Source: a virus
DNA: 43,391 bases
Strand: one strand, 5' to 3'
IMG/VR virus record: IMGVR_UViG_3300020202_000035
Coordinates: 1 to 43,391 of that record
Position numbers and translations under genes: made by a program. The notes beneath the pieces are model-generated. The model was not told the DNA's origin. It saw nothing but the letters and a program-made list of their open reading frames with translations, and searched no databases. Below are positions 24,457 to 32,576 of this stretch, piece by piece (the stretch's first letter is position 1; each line of letters begins with the position of its first letter).

Positions 24457-25446
24457 TTAGGAGACGGTCGCTTCCGTTTCGGTGAGCGCATCGCACTTCT
24501 TCACAGGGATGCCTCGGAAGTTGAGAACCTGTTTTCCAGCGTAGTCGCTGTAAGTCAGATAGATGTTCGATCGGTTCATGACTTGGCGATCCAAGAAGGA
24601 GAGAACCGTATTGTTGGCATAAAACACAGGACGGCCGCGTTTTGTGCTAGGCAATTTGTTGATTGCGCGAACCATCAAGTCGACGATGTCTGAACCCGTC
24701 GCAGCATTCTTAGTCAGATTGCTGATATCGATGTTGCAGATTCGCACGACATAGCGCCAATCACGGACAGTCAAACCGCAATCCCACTTGTAGTGAGAGC
24801 GATACCCTTGGTATTTGCCACCGTTGGCATCTTCCAGAGTGACTTCGCCGAGATCTTTGTGGTTCAAGCCAGCCGTAGAACCTTTTGGATAGATTCCATG
24901 GGCAGTCATGTCGCCCCATGAAACGAGCCAAATGGAGCTATTGTCAGAACCAGAGCCATCGCTCTTGATCACGTTGCCGCCGTTTTCAGCACTGGTCGAA
25001 TTGAATCGAGGAGCCAATCCCATGATCTTTTCGGGATCCACAGAACTGTTTCCGTAGAAGACCGCAGAGGCAAGTTCTTGACTCATCGCTTCGATGAATG
25101 CCTTGTCTTCCGAGAGACGAAACTCAGGCGCATTGCCGTTCAAATCCGCGAGCGATTTGTCGATTTCCGAATATGCTTCCAACATACCGCAAGCATCATC
25201 CACTTGGACGGTGCGGGATTTCGAAGGTTGAACCCCATAGTTCAGTTGACGCCAGGTCACGCTAGGGAGTCCCGAGCGAATCGTGGTACGATGACCAGTG
25301 GGAAGGTTTCCTTCCACCCACATCATGTCATCTAAGATTTCATTAGTGTCATTGAGGATCTCGATGATTTTCGAGATCTTATTGTCAGGTCCTAAACGCT
25401 TGGCGTAATCAGCCAGCGTCAGAGCCGTTGTTCCGAGTGTAGCCAT
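24457..25446 (-). CDS. Major capsid protein (BPP-1 Bbp17-like)
   Basis: A 329-residue protein in the place of the capsid gene, after the scaffold and before the cement protein. The N-terminus MATLGTTALTLADYAKRLGP, then LPTGHRTTIRSGLPSVTWRQLN and a helix-rich middle with DKAFIEAMSQELASAVFYGN, fits the HK97-fold capsid proteins of BPP-1-like podoviruses. No protease cleavage site is evident. The C-terminus (FRGIPVKKCDALTETEATVS) contains the 'GIPv...D' strand typical of this family. Confidence 0.84.
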   Translation of the reverse strand: MATLGTTALTLADYAKRLGPDNKISKIIEILNDTNEILDDMMWVEGNLPTGHRTTIRSGLPSVTWRQLNYGVQPSKSRTVQVDDACGMLEAYSEIDKSLADLNGNAPEFRLSEDKAFIEAMSQELASAVFYGNSSVDPEKIMGLAPRFNSTSAENGGNVIKSDGSGSDNSSIWLVSWGDMTAHGIYPKGSTAGLNHKDLGEVTLEDANGGKYQGYRSHYKWDCGLTVRDWRYVVRICNIDISNLTKNAATGSDIVDLMVRAINKLPSTKRGRPVFYANNTVLSFLDRQVMNRSNIYLTYSDYAGKQVLNFRGIPVKKCDALTETEATVS

Positions 25447-25472
25447 ATGATCTTTCCTTTATTTTTTAGTGG

Positions 25473-26159
25473 TTAGTTTGATTTCGGATAAAGAATCTCA
25501 GCAGCAGACTTCTGACTCACAGGCTCATTGCCATCGATGAGACGATCTTCTGACAGAGCTTTTCCGATGTTGACGAAAGTTCGAAACAGAGCAGGGTGAT
25601 CACCCCATCCCGAATCGAAGACTTCCTTGAGTCCAGGCACGCCGAACTTAGACACCGCACGCAGCGCGATCTCCCTCGATTGATCGAAGTTCGCACCGCC
25701 GACATCTTTATCGGCTTTGATTTCGGAAACCCAATTCTCGCGAGCTTTCGCCCATTGTTGTTCTTGGGCTTCTTTAATCTGAGTCGTGACTTTCTCCGTG
25801 TGCTTCGTCGCAAGGTCGACAAACTTCTGAGCCTTCTCATTGGAAAGATTCAGTTCTTTGGCGATCGACGAAAACTCCGTCACCGACTCTGGATCCAGCT
25901 TTACTCCTTCTGGAGTCTTGAAATCGTACTTCTCAGGCGCTCCCTCCGCTTTGTCATCCTTCTTAGAATCTTTTCCTTCTTCAGCTTTCTTTGCCTCTTC
26001 AGGCTTGGGAGCTTCAGCAGGTTTTTGATCCGAGGACTTCGTCGCATCAGGGTTCTGGGTAGATTTCGAAGTATCCAGCAAAGTGGTATTGCTAGATTTT
26101 GTGTCCGTCTTCGTATCTTCCACTTTGGTGATATCTTGTGTGGCTACGTTTTCGGGCAT
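25473..26159 (-). CDS. Scaffolding protein
   Basis: A 228-residue acidic protein between portal-region genes and capsid. Residues 1-80 are disordered, rich in Lys, Glu, Asp, Ser and Pro. From about residue 83 (YDFKTPEGVKLDPESV) comes a helical region that probably forms a coiled coil, with ELNLSNEKAQKFVDLATKH and QIKEAQEQQWAKARENW. It is the right size, charge and position for a capsid scaffold, which is removed after assembly. A BPP-1-like homologue is expected; none was verified. Confidence 0.78.
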   Translation of the reverse strand: MPENVATQDITKVEDTKTDTKSSNTTLLDTSKSTQNPDATKSSDQKPAEAPKPEEAKKAEEGKDSKKDDKAEGAPEKYDFKTPEGVKLDPESVTEFSSIAKELNLSNEKAQKFVDLATKHTEKVTTQIKEAQEQQWAKARENWVSEIKADKDVGGANFDQSREIALRAVSKFGVPGLKEVFDSGWGDHPALFRTFVNIGKALSEDRLIDGNEPVSQKSAAEILYPKSN

Positions 26160-26173
26160 AAAATTGGTTTCCT

Positions 26174-26506
26174 TTACAGATCCGTTCTATCAGGAAATGT
26201 TTCGACGTCTTTCCCCTCGCGAACGATTAGTTCAGGGATCTTTTCAGGCGCCGCGTGACAGATATCTTTGAAAAAGCTCAAAACGAAATTGCGCTGACCC
26301 TCTTTGAAGAACGTCCAACTATTCCCCGTCATCGACGTGGAAAACATCTGACCTTCATCGAAGAATCGCTTGAAGAACCTCACCCCTTCAGGCGTCGACA
26401 AAATCTTCTTCAAGTCATCCAAACGCTCCAGACGCTTTATCTCTTCGAGTTCTTTCCTCTTGGACTCTTCCCCTTCGTCCGATGTAATCCGAATCTTGGA
26501 GCTCAT
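26174..26506 (-). CDS. Bbp19-like small protein
   Basis: A 110-residue protein: a charged N-terminal 35 residues, then TPEGVRFFKRFFDEGQMFST, TFFKEGQRNFVLSFFKDI and APEKIPELI. This is the arrangement of Bbp19-like proteins, found next to the portal gene in BPP-1-like phages. It may help assembly; the biochemical role is unknown. Its ATG overlaps the portal stop (ATGA), so the two are probably coupled. Confidence 0.76.
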   Translation of the reverse strand: MSSKIRITSDEGEESKRKELEEIKRLERLDDLKKILSTPEGVRFFKRFFDEGQMFSTSMTGNSWTFFKEGQRNFVLSFFKDICHAAPEKIPELIVREGKDVETFPDRTDL

Positions 26507-28173
26507 TGACCAGTCAGCGCATCCAGCGCCGTCGACTCACCGCCGCGCACAGGCGTACTTCCGAGAGCCTTCACCGAGTTAGCAATCGGTTGAGCCGCTT
26601 CCGCCATCTGCATCGCGCGCTGCATCTGCATGCGTTGAGCGCGAACCTCTTGAACCTTATCGTCAGACCGAACAATCTTGGGAGGCACCCCGAGCATTTG
26701 ACCCATCTGATCGACCGTTTCATCGAAATCCACCTTATCGAGAACATCCTGATTCACCTTTGCCATCTCAGCCGTAAAGCCGACGAATTGTTGAATCGCT
26801 GTCGTTTCCACCATCTTTTGCGCTTGGGCGAGAAGTGAGATATATTCGACCTTCAGTTCCATTCCTGGAGGAAGTTCACGCGGAGGAGGCGGCAGCATCC
26901 CCATGTTGTTCATGATCGAAAACACCCGATCGATAATCGGATCCATCGCTTCGGACTGAAGACGTTCAAACACAGGACCCAACACCATCAGTTTTTCTTC
27001 GTAACGCTTAGCCACTTCCGTCGCAGTCATGTCCTTATCGGCCGACGTTACCGCAAGAAAAAGATCCACCGCAAAATCGCTTCGAATGCGATTCATCACA
27101 TTCTGGATCTCCGCCGAGATCTCTCCGATATTGGAGTCTGTTTGAAACGTTGGAGAAAACCCTTGTTGACCCTGGTTCACATCCACGAAATTCACACCGC
27201 CCGCGACGATCGTGCCGCCCGTGTGCTTCATGCTCGTCGGCGCGTTCATGGGAGGATCCACATTTTTATCGAGCTTCTTGAGCTTCTTTTGCTCCATCTT
27301 TTGGAGCATCTTTTCGTCGGCGAGCGCATCCATCGCAGGAGAGACGCCATACGTATCAATCCCGATCACGTCCCACCGCGGCGCTATGAAAGGAATCGAG
27401 TTGTAACCACTCCGCTTAAGAATGAAGTTTTCGTCCGATCCGTTGTACGGGAAATAAACTGAGGCATATTGCATGCCGCGATAATCCGCCTTGCTTGGGT
27501 TGACGTAATCCGAGCGCTCGATCACATTGACGACTTCAAACCTCTGATCAGGCTTATTGTTTTCAAGAGCGACTCGCACTTCGACAGGAAGATTTTCCTT
27601 CCCAAACTTCTGAAGCATCTGCATCGCCGTCATGGCAAATTGCCGATAAAGTGAATCGGGACGATAACGACAGTCGAGAGACAAGCAATATTCGCCGATC
27701 GTAAAAGGGCGACACCGAATCACGGTTTGATAATCTTCCTCGATCATCATCGCCGCCGTCCCGAAACCAGCGTCCTCGACGTAGACATGCTTCATCGATC
27801 CGTAAAAATTCGATCGCGAGAAAACCAGAAGCATTGCATTACGGACATCGTGAAGCCACCGACGCACAGGCTCATATTCCGCAAGTTCCTCATCGGGTAA
27901 TGACAACGTAAACCACGGACGCGATGGAGACGTGAGCCCGCCTTGCAAACCTGAAGCCATAATTCCGAGCGCCCACTTGCCCGAGCCATTGATGATCTTC
28001 TGATGTTTTTTGGAGCCGTCGTTATGCTGAGAAGAATTATCTCCCTGCAAATAGCGGCCGTACCGCGGCAAAAAATAGTCAACGATCTCTTTCCAATGAG
28101 CTCGCCAAGACGATTGATCGTCTCGCAAATCCTTCAGACGTTTACGCCATCGAGATGTTTTAGAATTTTCCAT
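26503..28173 (-). CDS. Portal (head-to-tail connecting protein)
   Basis: A 556-residue protein. It reads as the podoviral head-tail connector family: N-terminal SSWRAHWKEIVDYFLPRYGRY, IINGSGKWALGIMASGLQGGLTSPSRPWF, then a clip and wing region with EEDYQTVIRCRPFTIGEYCL and helix-rich C-terminus. It forms the twelve-subunit ring at one capsid vertex through which DNA passes. It starts one base after the end of the small 78-residue protein (TAATG overlap). It ends in DALTGQ. Confidence 0.9.
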   Translation of the reverse strand: MENSKTSRWRKRLKDLRDDQSSWRAHWKEIVDYFLPRYGRYLQGDNSSQHNDGSKKHQKIINGSGKWALGIMASGLQGGLTSPSRPWFTLSLPDEELAEYEPVRRWLHDVRNAMLLVFSRSNFYGSMKHVYVEDAGFGTAAMMIEEDYQTVIRCRPFTIGEYCLSLDCRYRPDSLYRQFAMTAMQMLQKFGKENLPVEVRVALENNKPDQRFEVVNVIERSDYVNPSKADYRGMQYASVYFPYNGSDENFILKRSGYNSIPFIAPRWDVIGIDTYGVSPAMDALADEKMLQKMEQKKLKKLDKNVDPPMNAPTSMKHTGGTIVAGGVNFVDVNQGQQGFSPTFQTDSNIGEISAEIQNVMNRIRSDFAVDLFLAVTSADKDMTATEVAKRYEEKLMVLGPVFERLQSEAMDPIIDRVFSIMNNMGMLPPPPRELPPGMELKVEYISLLAQAQKMVETTAIQQFVGFTAEMAKVNQDVLDKVDFDETVDQMGQMLGVPPKIVRSDDKVQEVRAQRMQMQRAMQMAEAAQPIANSVKALGSTPVRGGESTALDALTGQ

Positions 28174-28409
28174 TACTGAGCCGACGTGTATCCGAGCACC
28201 GTTGCCTTTTGGACAGGAGCCGCCTCTTGAATCCCAAGCGGCGACGTCAGAATCGTCGAGTTCCTACCCTTGGCAGCTTTCGCTCGACGCTCTTCATCCG
28301 ATCGCGCCTTTTTCGATTCCGCATTATCCTTAGTCGTATCGACAATCGGAGGAGGCGCAGACGGAGCAGCAGGAAGGCTTGGAGTCTTTGGAGATGAAAA
28401 CATGCACAT
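28173..28409 (-). CDS. Small proline- and alanine-rich protein between terL and portal
   Basis: A 78-residue protein: Pro- and Ala-rich N-terminus (MCMFSSPKTPSLPAAPSAP), a charged helix (ESKKARSDEERRAKAAKGRN), then STILTSPLGI. Proteins with this M-C-x-F-x-x-P-K-x-P start and a C-terminal TILTSPLG are frequent between terminase and portal genes of podoviruses. Two starts are possible (28409 and 28403). The ribosome site AAAGGA lies inside the hairpin at 28411-28435. Confidence 0.76.
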   Translation of the reverse strand: MCMFSSPKTPSLPAAPSAPPPIVDTTKDNAESKKARSDEERRAKAAKGRNSTILTSPLGIQEAAPVQKATVLGYTSAQ

Positions 28410-28410
28410 A

Positions 28411-28435
28411 AAAAAAGATCCTTTGACGGGATCTT
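28411..28435 (-). terminator. Hairpin with U-tract after terL (terminator or attenuator)
   Basis: On the minus strand, AAGATCC (28435-28429) pairs with GGATCTT (28421-28415) around loop CGTCAAA, followed by a T run to 28410. This has the form of an intrinsic terminator after terL (stop at 28469). The stem also contains AAGGAT, which is the likely ribosome site of the next gene starting at 28409. Since all structural genes lie downstream it may act partially. Confidence 0.58.
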
Positions 28436-28468
28436 CTCATGTTTTCTTTTGACGTCTTTCCCCAACAA

Positions 28469-29851
28469 TCAGGCGAGCACATCATACTCCGTTTGCACCT
28501 TGCCAGCCGTGTTCGAGTACTGATGCAGTTCAGACATCTTCTGAACAGGCGATGCAAACGTCAGCGCTAGACTATCCCCGATATCAGGCGATGACAGACC
28601 GCGCTTCTTCATATCCACCTTTTTCTCCAGAATCTTCTTTCCGTTGTTGAGAAAATAAATCTCAGGACTCACCAAATCCTCGATGAGATCCGCGTTGTCT
28701 TCCACGCTCCCACCGCTTTCCAGCCACTTCTTCATTTCACACCACATTTCCGTTCGCTTATTTGCATACTCGGGCGAGATCGGAGCGCCGCCGAAATTCA
28801 CAGGGATCGGATTGCGGCCAATGTTCCGCAGATAATCAATCACACCCGTTCCCCATCCAACGTCGACAAACACCGCATCGGCTTTATGTTGTGTCCAGAA
28901 TTGATTCACCAAGCCGCCGAGTCGCATATTGTCGATGTTCCGATACACGCCCAGGATCTTGGAATGAAGACCTTGCCTGAGACAAATACTCGATCGATCG
29001 TCTCCTTCCCACGCCACGTCCACGCCGAGAACCACAGGCGCATAATAAAAATCATGGGCATTAAGCTTCTTCGCGGCCGATGCTTCCGCAAGAGCTCGTG
29101 GGATCAATTGATTCACCGACGTACTAGGAAACTCCCCCAACACGCGCACCTTGAAGATATCCGAGTCTTCACCGTACTGAGAGCGCATATGATCGATATA
29201 TTCCTTCGAAACCAATGGACTTTGGAGACATGAAAACGTGAATGTCTTCCACAAGTGTTTGTTTCGGTGGAAAGCTTCAAACGCATAGCCTGAGGTCGCC
29301 GTCGGATTGCCGCACAAGATCACGCGAGAACCAGGAGTTGAAAGCGATCCAGCCGCCACTTCAAAAATCTTATCCGAAACACCAAACGCTTCGTCTATAA
29401 AGAACCCCATGTTTTCAGCGTGGAACCCTTGCAAAGCATCAGGCTTTTCGGGTCGAGCCGTTCGTGCCGATAAAAAGTTTGTCGCTTCCGCACCCTTCAC
29501 CGCTAATCGCATCGACGTCGGATCCAGTTGGTCGCGTACCCACGGATGGGCAATCGAAACGAGCCGACCGATTTCCGCCATGAACACGTCTTTGAGTTGC
29601 GGCGCACTATTAGCCGTTGCCGCGGCTTTCACATTGCGAAAGAGAACCAAAAGCCAAATCGCTAAGAGCGCCATCATCGTGGACTTGCCGACACCATGAC
29701 CTGATCGAACCGCCACGTGTGCCCCTGGTTGAGCAAAAGCCATCATGGCGGAGGCTTGTTGTTCGGTTGGTTGAAACCTAAAAATGCGATGAGCAAAGCT
29801 CACAGGATCCTTCCGCCAGCGCCGAATCTGTTCCTGCAAAAGATCCTTCAT
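28469..29851 (-). CDS. terL: Terminase large subunit (TerL)
   Basis: A 460-residue DNA-packaging motor and nuclease. Walker A GHGVGKST is at residues 51-58. Walker B FIDEA is at 151-155. The nuclease domain begins with GVDVAWEGDD at 276-285 (a catalytic acidic residue); further acidic positions occur in FVDVGWG and the C-terminal GDSLALTF. The order ATPase then nuclease is standard. The start (ATG at 29851) overlaps the terS stop (ATGA). Confidence 0.92.
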   Translation of the reverse strand: MKDLLQEQIRRWRKDPVSFAHRIFRFQPTEQQASAMMAFAQPGAHVAVRSGHGVGKSTMMALLAIWLLVLFRNVKAAATANSAPQLKDVFMAEIGRLVSIAHPWVRDQLDPTSMRLAVKGAEATNFLSARTARPEKPDALQGFHAENMGFFIDEAFGVSDKIFEVAAGSLSTPGSRVILCGNPTATSGYAFEAFHRNKHLWKTFTFSCLQSPLVSKEYIDHMRSQYGEDSDIFKVRVLGEFPSTSVNQLIPRALAEASAAKKLNAHDFYYAPVVLGVDVAWEGDDRSSICLRQGLHSKILGVYRNIDNMRLGGLVNQFWTQHKADAVFVDVGWGTGVIDYLRNIGRNPIPVNFGGAPISPEYANKRTEMWCEMKKWLESGGSVEDNADLIEDLVSPEIYFLNNGKKILEKKVDMKKRGLSSPDIGDSLALTFASPVQKMSELHQYSNTAGKVQTEYDVLA

Positions 29852-30333
29852 GACTCCGAAGCCTTTGCTTTCAGATCATCATCCAAAAGATCCACGAGCT
29901 TATAAGACACCTCGCCGCTATGCTCCACCTTCTGGGGAGAATCAGGGAGGCCGAACGCACGTCGCGCAATATCATCGGCCATGCTTTCCGCGTGAAGCAT
30001 CGTTCGGATATTCAACATATCCACCACAGGACGATTCTTTTCATCCGTCGCAAACTGATCGATGCTCGCGTCGATCATATCACGAGCGCGTACCGCTCTT
30101 TGAACCGTCATATTCACCCAAGCGATCGCACCAAGCGCCAACGCATCGACGACTTTTTCCTCAACTTTCTTGCTAATTTCTTGCTTTTGAACCTTCCATT
30201 TTTCACGGATCGACCGTTTTTCCAGTGTGCTTTGAGAAACCCCGAACCTGATCGCTAATTCTCGGATAGAACCCTCACCACTTTGGTAAGCCGTTTGAAT
30301 CTCGGTCCAGTTCGGTTTGCGTTTCTTACTCAT
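29848..30333 (-). CDS. terS: Terminase small subunit (TerS)
   Basis: A 161-residue protein. Residues about 15-40 form a helix-turn-helix (GSIRELAIRFGVSQSTLEKR), typical of the DNA-recognition domain of TerS. The C-terminal part is helical. It would bind the packaging site and deliver DNA to TerL. The stop overlaps terL (ATGA), and the start overlaps the previous gene by 8 bases. Confidence 0.82.
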   Translation of the reverse strand: MSKKRKPNWTEIQTAYQSGEGSIRELAIRFGVSQSTLEKRSIREKWKVQKQEISKKVEEKVVDALALGAIAWVNMTVQRAVRARDMIDASIDQFATDEKNRPVVDMLNIRTMLHAESMADDIARRAFGLPDSPQKVEHSGEVSYKLVDLLDDDLKAKASES

Positions 30334-30661
30334 GAATGGATTCTACTCGGTTTGAAAGCGACCTAAAGCGCCCATGCCAATTAAAAGCCCGATGACCAGA
30401 GGATTCCGTCATTTGCCGCAAGTATCGAAGATCCAGCAGAGAATCGATCCGCGCAAACCGCAACCAGACTGCGACGCCATTGGACTCGTAGAGAAACTTT
30501 TTTGCATCGAGCGCTTTGCTTTGGACCGCGTTATATTTCTTTCGATCCTTAATGCGACAACTCTTCCCGAGTCGATAATCATCCACCGCCTGCTTTATCA
30601 CGTGAACGGCGAGCTTTACGACTGGATCTTCCAGCATGTCATACTCGTGCCCTTCGGGCAT
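30326..30661 (-). CDS. Small protein upstream of terS, unknown function
   Basis: A 111-residue basic protein at the head of the late operon. The ATG at 30661 is preferred to a TTG at 30679, although neither has a good ribosome site. It has a helical pattern KLAVHVIKQAVDDYRLGKSC and a basic C-terminus (WHGRFRSLSNRVESIHE). Many phages have a small gene of this kind before terS. It could be DNA-binding or regulatory; no family is recognised. Confidence 0.64.
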   Translation of the reverse strand: MPEGHEYDMLEDPVVKLAVHVIKQAVDDYRLGKSCRIKDRKKYNAVQSKALDAKKFLYESNGVAVWLRFARIDSLLDLRYLRQMTESSGHRAFNWHGRFRSLSNRVESIHE

Positions 30662-30702
30662 AGTACGCGATTCGGTCAAATCGCAGACGAAGGCAAGCTT
30701 TT

Positions 30703-30721
30703 CAGACTAAATCAGACTAAA
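30703..30721. repeat. Paired CAGACTAAA repeats, left attP arm
   Basis: CAGACTAAA occurs at 30703-30711 and 30713-30721, one helical turn apart. Two more copies lie at 30914-30934, on the far side of the tRNA-derived core. Four directly repeated copies arranged as two pairs around the core fit arm-type binding sites of a tyrosine integrase. Confidence 0.66.
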
Positions 30722-30737
30722 ACGCACCTTAACTTGC

Positions 30738-30765
30738 TTGATCTCTCATTGTCCCGTTGTAATAT
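30738..30765 (+). promoter_or_regulatory. Possible sigma70 promoter upstream of the tRNA-derived core
   Basis: TTGATC (30738-30743) and TAATAT (30760-30765) are 16 bases apart on the plus strand. The start would be near 30772, upstream of the tRNA fragment (30844) and the integrase. It could drive integrase, or the restored host tRNA after integration. Confidence 0.42.
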
Positions 30766-30802
30766 TGTTGAACGTGGAACAAATAGTTTCGCGGTCGTTT
30801 CT

Positions 30803-30827
30803 CCTCTGAGAATTGCAGGCTCAGAGG
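30803..30827. other. Perfect 8-bp inverted repeat beside the attachment core
   Basis: CCTCTGAG (30803-30810) and CTCAGAGG (30820-30827) can form an 8-bp stem with a 9-base loop, 16 bases before the tRNA fragment. There is no U-tract on the plus strand. It may be a protein-binding site or a processing hairpin for the tRNA leader. Confidence 0.6.
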
Positions 30828-30843
30828 GTGGAAATCTAGAAAA

Positions 30844-30882
30844 GCGAGCGTAGCTCAGTCCGGTAGAGCTCCACCTTGCCAA
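30844..30882 (+). other. attP: attP core: 5' half of a tRNA-Gly(GCC) gene
   Basis: The sequence follows tRNA positions 1-38: acceptor strand GCGAGCG, U8, D arm GCUC...GAGC with GG in the loop, anticodon stem CCACC and anticodon loop UUGCCAA with anticodon GCC (Gly). Homology stops at the end of the anticodon loop; no 3' half follows. The integrase gene is directly downstream, so this is the likely attachment core, with crossover in the anticodon loop. The coordinates of the exact identity block need the host gene. Confidence 0.78.
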
Positions 30883-30913
30883 TTTATATTCCTACCTATG
30901 AGAGCGGAACTTT

Positions 30914-30934
30914 CAGACTAAATTTCAGACTAAA
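30914..30934. repeat. Paired CAGACTAAA repeats, right attP arm
   Basis: CAGACTAAA occurs at 30914-30922 and 30926-30934, just before the integrase start at 30942. It matches the pair at 30703-30721. The position over the integrase leader would let the integrase repress its own gene. Confidence 0.66.
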
Positions 30935-30941
30935 GCAGACC

Positions 30942-32099
30942 ATGAAGCGCAAAATTCCCAACGTTTTCGAGACTTCTATGCATGGAAGCAGCAGTTGGGT
31001 TGCGGATCTGCGTTATCATGGCGGGCAACGGGAGTATTTCAAAACTAAAGCTGAAGCGCAAGGACGAGCGGAAGAAGTCTTTAACAAGATTTTCAATCCA
31101 GGAGTAAAGGTCGACAACGTTCCGCCTGAGCTCATCCTCGACGCGAAACGAGGAATGGAAGTGCTTCAGCCTCTTGGAGGAAGCCTTCTCAAGGCCTGCG
31201 AGTTCTACGCCGATTATTTGAAGCAGAAAGCTAAGGGCAACGTCACACTCAGAAAGGCCGCGGACGATTGGCTTGAATACAAGAAAATGGAAAATGTCTC
31301 TTCGAGCACCATCACCAACCACACGACGCGACTAAATTCGCTATGCGCTCGATACGGAACCAGGTTGATTCACGAGATCGGCTTCAAGGAGATTCACGCC
31401 TGGCTCCACGGACTCGAGCTCTCCACTTATGGTAAAATCGATTACCGTAAGACAGCCAACGAGCTTTTCGAATGGGCGATTTTCCCTCAAGAGTGGATCG
31501 ACAAGAACCCATGCGCTCGGATCAAATTGAAGCTAAAGGGTGAAAAAGAAGTTTCCATCTTCTCGATTAAGGAAGCTCAGGCGCTCTTCCATGCCGCGAA
31601 AAAATCAGATCCTGATATTTTACGCTACGTCGTTCTATGCATGTTTGCAGGCCTTCGACCAACTGAAGCTTTCAAAACTACAAGGGAAGATATCCGAACC
31701 AAAACCAATGACATTCGCGTTCACTCAGGCAAGACAGGCCGCTTCCGTTATGTTCGCATGGAAGAAGGAGTTGCCAAGCTTTTAACGAAAGGCAAATGGA
31801 AGGGCGCTCTAATTCAGGACAACTTCGCGAGGCGATGGGATCTTTTGCGCTACAACCTTGGATACAAGGTTTGGATTGATCCGCGATACCTTATAGGGCG
31901 AGAGGACAAAGTGAAGCGTTCACCGTGGCCTCATGACGTCATGCGACATACGTATTGCAGCTACCATCTTGCCTATTTCGAGAACGAGGCTTTGACCGCA
32001 CACTTGGCAGGCCATGACGTGAAGGTTTTGCGGAAGCACTATCGACAATCAATACCAAAGGCAGAAGCGAAGAAGTTTTGGGATCTGCTTAAAGATTAG
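30942..32099 (+). CDS. int: Tyrosine recombinase (integrase)
   Basis: A 385-residue site-specific recombinase that integrates and excises the phage. An N-terminal arm-binding part (about 1-80) and a SAM-like core-binding domain (about 85-190) precede the catalytic domain. Active-site residues are visible: Arg239 (AGLRP), Lys264 (SGKTGR), His331 and Arg335 (HDVMR), His358 (LAGH) and Tyr367 (HYRQ). The start is set at the ATG at 30942, because the longer frame begins with TTG inside the tRNA fragment. It ends 11 bases inside the convergent hicA-like gene. Confidence 0.92.
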   Translation: MKRKIPNVFETSMHGSSSWVADLRYHGGQREYFKTKAEAQGRAEEVFNKIFNPGVKVDNVPPELILDAKRGMEVLQPLGGSLLKACEFYADYLKQKAKGNVTLRKAADDWLEYKKMENVSSSTITNHTTRLNSLCARYGTRLIHEIGFKEIHAWLHGLELSTYGKIDYRKTANELFEWAIFPQEWIDKNPCARIKLKLKGEKEVSIFSIKEAQALFHAAKKSDPDILRYVVLCMFAGLRPTEAFKTTREDIRTKTNDIRVHSGKTGRFRYVRMEEGVAKLLTKGKWKGALIQDNFARRWDLLRYNLGYKVWIDPRYLIGREDKVKRSPWPHDVMRHTYCSYHLAYFENEALTAHLAGHDVKVLRKHYRQSIPKAEAKKFWDLLKD

Positions 32100-32283
32100 G
32101 AGGAAGCGGGCAGTCCAAGTGTCTTAAAATTGTTCTCGCAGTAAAACGCTTAACTTCAACAGCTCTTGGAACCGAGCAGACACGCCCCGTTAACGGATTC
32201 TTCCAGATGGAATGCTTTGCACCCTCTCTTGCGAGAATGCACCCACAACTTTGAAGGATGCGAAGGAGCTCGCGCCGCTTCAA
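32089..32283 (-). CDS. hicA: HicA-like mRNA interferase toxin
   Basis: A 64-residue protein of the HicA type: KRRELLRILQSCGC, then REGAKHSIWKNP with the catalytic His at residue 24, and AVPRAVEV-like sequence near the C-terminus. HicA cleaves mRNA in cells and is blocked by HicB. Here the order is antitoxin first, toxin second (hicBA), with ATGA overlap, so synthesis is coupled to the antitoxin. The 3' end overlaps the integrase stop by 11 bases on the opposite strand. Confidence 0.84.
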   Translation of the reverse strand: MKRRELLRILQSCGCILAREGAKHSIWKNPLTGRVCSVPRAVEVKRFTARTILRHLDCPLPPNL

Positions 32284-32525
32284 GGAAGAGCTACTTCTTC
32301 AGTTTTCCTTACACCAAAAACGCGAGAGGCTTCCATCCGATTAACCTCAAGGACGTCTTCTAGAGCAGAGACCAAGTTTTCCATTAGTTCTTCTCTCGTG
32401 TTTCCTTCAGAAATAACACCAGGAACTTCCTCTACTATTCCAATCCAGCCACCCTCTTCTTGACGGATTCTGGCTGTAAAACCATGTCGTACCAAGGGAT
32501 TTGGACGCCGTGTAAGACGATTCAT
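32280..32525 (-). CDS. hicB: HicB-like antitoxin
   Basis: An 81-residue protein with the HicB partial RNase H-like fold: FTARIRQEEGGWIGIVEEVPG, EGNTREELMENLVSALEDVL. It would bind and neutralise HicA. The ATG at 32525 is chosen over a TTG at 32543, because AGGTG stands six bases before it. No separate DNA-binding domain is long enough to be obvious; the short C-terminus may carry one. A sigma70 promoter with a palindromic spacer lies upstream (32577-32604). Confidence 0.82.
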   Translation of the reverse strand: MNRLTRRPNPLVRHGFTARIRQEEGGWIGIVEEVPGVISEGNTREELMENLVSALEDVLEVNRMEASRVFGVRKTEEVALP

Positions 32526-32576
32526 AACAAACACCTTATTCAATCTTTAACTCCACGCAACTCCAAAATATACCAA

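Noticed and set aside
24413-24496. N-terminal extension of the Bbp16-like protein
   Set aside because: It overlaps the end of the capsid gene, and the family pattern begins at MYIDKQ (24412).
25596-26258. A 220-residue plus-strand frame opposite the scaffold gene
   Set aside because: Antisense to a Lys/Glu-rich gene, giving artificial Phe/Leu/Arg-rich sequence; no independent support.
30844-30882. A complete second tRNA gene
   Set aside because: Only the 5' half is present. No T arm or 3' acceptor follows within the next hundred bases, so it is an attachment-site fragment.
30876-30941. Longer integrase start
   Set aside because: The upstream frame begins with TTG inside the tRNA fragment and covers the right-hand CAGACTAAA pair. 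The ATG at 30942 gives a normal integrase N-terminus.
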